Positions 60,022 through 64,000 of a DNA stretch of 64,000 nucleotides are shown here, piece by piece. Every line of letters begins with the position of its first letter. Position 1 is the first letter of the stretch. The stretch comes from Bifidobacterium colobi. GTDB taxonomy: Bacteria > Actinomycetota > Actinomycetes > Actinomycetales > Bifidobacteriaceae. The stretch covers positions 496,001 through 560,000 of the forward strand of contig NZ_JAFEJU010000002.1 of the NCBI RefSeq assembly GCF_018555455.1. Reading direction: 5' to 3'. The position numbers were made by a program, and so were the translations under genes. Under the pieces are notes generated by a model. It saw nothing but the letters and a program-made list of their open reading frames with translations. It was not told the DNA's origin and made no database searches.

Positions 60022-61584
60022 TTACTCCAAACCAATCGACTTCAAGTGGTGCAGCTTCAGCGAGCTCACGGCAAGCGAGCCGGATTCGGCGGACAGCTTG
60101 ATGGCTCGTGGGCCATCGGAAGCGAATGAGTATTCGCTCAGCACCTGGTGGCCGCCATTCACGTAGACCTCCACGGAGCCACGATCCACGAACACGCGCA
60201 AATCAAGCGTATCGGCAGCAAGTTCAGCCTTGGTCAACGGAGCTGTGCGATAGCCACGGTCGCCGAACTTCAGCGTCTGACGGTCCACCACCACACGGCC
60301 CAGTTGATCATCGTAGGCAACGTACAAGTATGAGCCATCTTCAGTGGCATGCACTTTCAGACCGGCTCGCTCAGCGGTGGTGAGCTTCAAATCAATGGAC
60401 AGTTCGATTTCCACGGCTTCGGCATCATCGGAGATAATGCGCTCCCCATCGCCGTCCAGCGTGATGGCACCGTGGTCGAACGTGTCTTCGCGCAGCTGTT
60501 CTATTTCGGCCACCGGAGCGGTCACCACATCACCATCAGCACCCAACGTGATTTCACGCGGCAAGGTGAGCTGGCCGCACCATCCGTCGTCCATCATCGG
60601 GGCCGGATCCATGAACGGTGCCATCCAGCCGTAGACGATCTGACGGCCATCCTCGCCGCCGGCGTTGAACGACTGCGGCGCATAGTAATTATGACCGCAA
60701 TCCCACGGGCGGAACTCGGTTTCCGGCTTGAACTCGCCACCCGGTTCCCACGTACCGATCATGTAGCCGGCGTTGCTTTCGTTACGGTTCGCGAAACCAT
60801 TCGGCTTGGAACCCATGGCGGAGAAGCCGATAACCCACTTCTCGTTGCCGTCCTTATCCTTCAGCGGGAAGAAATCCGGGCATTCCAGCATGAACACGTT
60901 CGGATCCGGGTGCTCGAACAGCACGCGCTCGTACTTCCAGCTCACCATGTCGTCGGAGGTGAACAGCCACATTTGGCCGCGCTTTTCGGCAGAGGAGACT
61001 CCGAACGTCATATACCAGGTCTCACCGGTCTTCCACACCTTCGGGTCGCGGAAGTGATGCCAGACCTTATCGGTCGGGCATTCGATGACCACACCCTGCT
61101 TGGTGGCGGAGGTCAGCTCATCATTATCCGGAGTGGCGAGCAGTTGCACCTGCCAGTCGTCGGTACGGTCGGCGGGATTGCGCCAACGGTGACCGGTGTA
61201 GTAGAAGCGCAGCTGGCCGTCATCGCCGATGGCTGCGGATCCGGAGAAGACGCCATGCTTGTCTTCCTCCAAGGAGGGCGCAAACATGATTGGTTCACGC
61301 TTCCAATGAATCATGTCGGTTGAGGAAACATGGCCCCAATGCATCGGGCCCCAATGTGAGCTGTAGGGGTGCAGCTGGTAGAAGACGTGCCAGCGGCCCT
61401 TGTAGAAGCACAGGCCGTTCGGATCGTTGATCCAGCCGGCGTTGGATGCGATGTGATACTTCGGATACCAGCGATCCTTGCGCTTCGGTTCCAGTGCGGC
61501 AAGTCCCGCTTCGGCTTTGGCGAGCTCGGCCTTATGGTCAAGAATCGGGTTGAGAACAGGGGATTCTGGAGTGAAATCGGTCAT
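60022..61584 (-). CDS. GH32 beta-fructofuranosidase
   Basis: A 520-residue GH32 enzyme. The nucleophile is Asp54 in NAGWINDPNGLCFY, RDP is in HHFRDPKVWK, and the acid/base is Glu234 in FMLECPDFF. A five-bladed propeller is followed by a C-terminal beta-sandwich (LRVFVDRGSVEVYVNGG). There is no signal peptide, so it is cytoplasmic and cleaves imported sucrose or short fructo-oligosaccharides. AAAGGATTGTT precedes the ATG. A perfect palindromic operator lies upstream and a LacI gene is next to it. No sugar permease gene is adjacent in this window. Confidence 0.92.
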   Translation of the reverse strand: MTDFTPESPVLNPILDHKAELAKAEAGLAALEPKRKDRWYPKYHIASNAGWINDPNGLCFYKGRWHVFYQLHPYSSHWGPMHWGHVSSTDMIHWKREPIMFAPSLEEDKHGVFSGSAAIGDDGQLRFYYTGHRWRNPADRTDDWQVQLLATPDNDELTSATKQGVVIECPTDKVWHHFRDPKVWKTGETWYMTFGVSSAEKRGQMWLFTSDDMVSWKYERVLFEHPDPNVFMLECPDFFPLKDKDGNEKWVIGFSAMGSKPNGFANRNESNAGYMIGTWEPGGEFKPETEFRPWDCGHNYYAPQSFNAGGEDGRQIVYGWMAPFMDPAPMMDDGWCGQLTLPREITLGADGDVVTAPVAEIEQLREDTFDHGAITLDGDGERIISDDAEAVEIELSIDLKLTTAERAGLKVHATEDGSYLYVAYDDQLGRVVVDRQTLKFGDRGYRTAPLTKAELAADTLDLRVFVDRGSVEVYVNGGHQVLSEYSFASDGPRAIKLSAESGSLAVSSLKLHHLKSIGLE

Positions 61585-61675
61585 AACAATCCTTTGTATT
61601 GACTGGAGCTGCTGTGTTCCACGGAGAGTAGCGCCGTTGCGTTTGATTGTGGTTGTTTCAGTAGATATTATGCGC

Positions 61676-61705
61676 CGTCAATCGATTTACGTCAATCGAT
61701 TGACG
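61676..61705 (-). promoter_or_regulatory. LacI-type operators for the GH32 gene
   Basis: A perfect 16-bp palindrome CGTCAATCGATTGACG (61690-61705) and a half-copy CGTCAATCGATT (61676-61687). They lie between lacI and the GH32 gene, near a TAATAT-like -10 box on the minus strand. They probably bind the neighbouring LacI-family regulator. Confidence 0.75.
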
Positions 61706-61741
61706 ACATTAGTGTGTCGTGATTGCCCGGCTTTATCGAGG

Positions 61742-62785
61742 CTATTGGCGCACGGAATCCTTCTCGATGAGTGCGCAATGGATTGCAGCTGGTACTGGTG
61801 CGTTCAGCGGTGGCAGGGGAGCGGTGGTATCCGGCCATTCCATGTCGGCCAAGGAGCTTTCCTCAATCATGGAAACCAGCTTTGTTGCGGCCCAATAGCC
61901 CATCTCGAAATGCGGCAATTCCACGGTGGTGAGCTGTGGCACGAGCGTGTCCGCAAACACGCGATGATTGTCCACGCCAACCACGGAAATGTCACGACCT
62001 ATCGTAAGCCCGCGTCGTGCCGCGCATTCGTAGACGTACCAGGCGCGGGCATCGTTGAAGCAGAAGAATCCATCTGGACATGCTGAGTCGAAGAGCGTAT
62101 TGACCGCATCCAACGCAGGCTCGTTATTGCCCACATGCACAACAAGATGCTCGTCAAAGGTGCGTCCAGTTTCGGCAAGGGCTGCCCGGTATCCATCCAG
62201 ACGACCGCGCTCGGCGATAATCGGATCTTCCGCACCGACATACGCGATGCGCTCGCATCCTGAGGCAATCAGTCGTTTGGTGGCATCGTATCCGATATGG
62301 AATTCATCGGGTTCCACACTGGGAATGATGCCCGCCTCATCCGTGGCATCCACTAAGACCAGTGGCATATCCTTGAGCGCTTCCGGTACGTTGGTAATCC
62401 GGTTCGACATCTTTGCGTACAGGAATCCATCGGTGCCGTAGCGTTTCAATGCCTCGATTTCCTGAGCTTCGTTCTGAGGACCTTCGGTACTGACCACAAT
62501 CAGCATGTAGCCCAGCTGCCGTGCCGCGGTTTGCGCGCCCAGAATAATGCCGCCCGCATATGGGGTAGTGGCCACGTCCTCGCTAATGAATCCGAGCATA
62601 TGCGTGCGCCCGGTGCGCAGTGAGCTGGCCAGCGGATTGGATTGATAACCAAGCTGTGAGGCGATGGCGCGCACCTGATTGGCGACGGTATCCCTCACGC
62701 GTCCCTCGTCGCGGTTGTTCAGCACCAGCGACACCGTGGAAACGGATACGCCTGCCTGCTTGGCAATCTCCTTCATCGTAACCAT
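61742..62785 (-). CDS. LacI-family regulator of the GH32/sucrose locus
   Basis: A 347-residue repressor. The helix-turn-helix is VTMKEIAKQAGVSVSTVSLVLNNRDEGRV, followed by a PBP1-like effector domain. Its stop is about 157 bp from the GH32 start, and the operator lies between. It begins 17 bp after the serpin stop in the same direction, so serpin and regulator are probably one transcript. Sucrose- or fructoside-responsive repression is inferred. Confidence 0.88.
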   Translation of the reverse strand: MVTMKEIAKQAGVSVSTVSLVLNNRDEGRVRDTVANQVRAIASQLGYQSNPLASSLRTGRTHMLGFISEDVATTPYAGGIILGAQTAARQLGYMLIVVSTEGPQNEAQEIEALKRYGTDGFLYAKMSNRITNVPEALKDMPLVLVDATDEAGIIPSVEPDEFHIGYDATKRLIASGCERIAYVGAEDPIIAERGRLDGYRAALAETGRTFDEHLVVHVGNNEPALDAVNTLFDSACPDGFFCFNDARAWYVYECAARRGLTIGRDISVVGVDNHRVFADTLVPQLTTVELPHFEMGYWAATKLVSMIEESSLADMEWPDTTAPLPPLNAPVPAAIHCALIEKDSVRQ

Positions 62786-62802
62786 AAGGTCAAACGATAC
62801 AC

Positions 62803-64000
62803 CTACTCCAGGTTGCGCACTGCACCGATGAACAATGGCACGTCATCCGGTGTGGTCAGCATATACAGGAACGGGCGGTTTACCGTGAATTCCACAGTAG
62901 GCTGTGTTGTTGCGCTCACGGCTTCGAACCCTGCTTTGGTGAACGCTGAAGCCTTGGCCCCATGCTCGTTTACTTCGATGCGGGTGCCTTGGATAATCGA
63001 GCCGATGAACAACTCGCCTGCAGGAGCAGCATCCGTCATCTTGCTCAGATCGGCAGTTCCTGGCGCAAACGCATCGGTGATGCCGAGCTTCTTCAATGCG
63101 GCAATCGAATCACCTGAGGCAAACGTGCTGTCAATAGTGAATCGTGGCAGCGCAACGTTGACCAGTGCAGCCTCGGCGGCCACGCCCCATCCCTCGGGAG
63201 CGTCGGTCATGCAACCGTACTGAAATGAAGCACCCAAGCAAGTGCTCAATGCCCAGCGCAGCTTCTCGGTGTCCTGAATAATACTGTCAAAACTACCGGC
63301 TGCAGGCAGCAACACAGTCAGTGCGCCGCCATTGTCGAACGGTATGGAGATGCGTTGCCATGTGCTGTTGGAATCATGCGCCCAGACCATACCGTCGAAT
63401 GACTGGTGCATCATCGGCACGGTGCTATCGCTGTTCGTGCCGTGGAAGATCTGCTCATCGGTGAGCTCAGGTTCGAACGGATCCTGCCAGCGCCCGTCCG
63501 CAACCACGGTATTGATAATGGAGATGACTTCGTCATTGCGCAAGGTGATCTTTGGATGCAGAGAACCTTGGGTATGCTGTTCAATCCATCGGCTCATGCG
63601 CTGTGCTGCCGCGTCATTGAACGGCAGCGACTGCACATCTGCATCAAAAGCATCCTCAACAGCTGCTTTGAAATCCTTGTCTAACGTGTACTGATTATCG
63701 ATCCACACCGAATTTGCTGTACTCATCTGAGATTTCGAGCCACTGTAGCGGCCATTGATGGAACTGAGCAGCGAGTGATAATCATCGTTGCTTAGCGATT
63801 TGGTGCCCAACGCCTTATCCAACTGCGAGCGGGTTGTACCATCCGCTCCTTGTGCAGCGATGGCCAACGCCATCCACATCGAGGCAGGGGAGTAGTTCAC
63901 ATTGCCTTGATCGTCTTGGGCGGATTCCATGTGCAAAAAAGCCGAGGCTGATTGATACGCGAAATCGGAGGAGCTGGTGATCACTGACTGCGTGGCATGT
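62803..64000 (-). CDS. serpin (serine protease inhibitor), 5' end outside window
   Basis: The frame is open to the right edge (reading HATQSVITSSSDFAYQSA...), so the N-terminal part, probably with a membrane or signal segment, is missing. The visible part includes the serpin fold (FLHMESAQDDQGNVNYSPASM, IINTVVADGRWQDPF), the hinge EVNEHGAKASAFTKAGFEAV with the reactive-centre loop following (SATTQPTVEF), and the shutter FTVNRPFLYMLTTP. Bifidobacterial serpins inhibit elastase-like and pancreatic proteases. It is the first gene of a transcript with the LacI regulator. Target specificity cannot be read from sequence. Confidence 0.93.
   Translation of the reverse strand, partial: HATQSVITSSSDFAYQSASAFLHMESAQDDQGNVNYSPASMWMALAIAAQGADGTTRSQLDKALGTKSLSNDDYHSLLSSINGRYSGSKSQMSTANSVWIDNQYTLDKDFKAAVEDAFDADVQSLPFNDAAAQRMSRWIEQHTQGSLHPKITLRNDEVISIINTVVADGRWQDPFEPELTDEQIFHGTNSDSTVPMMHQSFDGMVWAHDSNSTWQRISIPFDNGGALTVLLPAAGSFDSIIQDTEKLRWALSTCLGASFQYGCMTDAPEGWGVAAEAALVNVALPRFTIDSTFASGDSIAALKKLGITDAFAPGTADLSKMTDAAPAGELFIGSIIQGTRIEVNEHGAKASAFTKAGFEAVSATTQPTVEFTVNRPFLYMLTTPDDVPLFIGAVRNLE

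Overview
The window is chromosomal DNA from a Bifidobacterium, most likely of the B. longum group. The G+C content is high. Lipoprotein signals, actinobacterial families (DUF3107, DUF3052, DUF2342-type metalloprotease, DivIVA-domain protein) and a typical bifidobacterial glycan locus are present. A serpin lies next to a GH32 beta-fructosidase and its LacI regulator, and a galCDEGR-like beta-galactoside locus is present. No transposase, phage gene or CRISPR array was seen. Genus assignment is inference from gene content; no database search was possible.

Layout. 1-1.7 kb: the 3' part of a TetM/EF-G-like GTPase and a small esterase. 1.9-14.5 kb: a sulfur amino acid region holding two tandem cystathionine synthase/lyase genes, a NitT/TauT-type ABC importer, an O-acetylhomoserine sulfhydrylase on the minus strand, an M20 peptidase, and an operon of a divergent S-adenosylmethionine synthetase, two related methyltransferases and a His-repeat lipoprotein. 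14.5-15.1 kb: three kinds of tandem repeat. 15.1-23.5 kb: GNAT; a minus-strand set of D-2-hydroxyacid dehydrogenase, aminotransferase and Ldh_2-type dehydrogenase; and divergently an amino-acid ABC importer with a redoxin and an M20 amidohydrolase. 23.6-29.2 kb: housekeeping genes (SPFH protein, patatin, murI, dapF, VKOR, PHP phosphoesterase). 29.3-34.9 kb: a frameshifted membrane protein, a decayed repeat-bearing interval and a large LxxTG-anchored M60-like protease. 35.2-42.0 kb: solute-binding protein, two permeases, GH42 beta-galactosidase and LacI regulator. 42.2-57.4 kb: housekeeping genes, including a UvrD-like helicase, a Lon-like protease, tRNA-Val, a DivIVA-domain protein, dxr, ispG, recO and uppS. 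57.5-64 kb: a ThiY-like importer, the GH32 enzyme, its LacI regulator and the serpin, which runs off the window.

The most interesting structure is regulatory. A long conserved motif (core CTATAAGCAAC..ATATAG) lies upstream of the first metB-like gene, the NitT/TauT importer, metY and the amino-acid importer operon. This suggests one sulfur regulon spanning about 18 kb. The second candidate is the metK-methyltransferase-lipoprotein-methyltransferase operon (11.4-14.5 kb), which looks like a dedicated methylation system of unknown target. The third is a C7 tract at 29373-29379 that puts a well-placed start codon out of frame with its gene, as expected for slipped-strand phase variation or a sequencing error.
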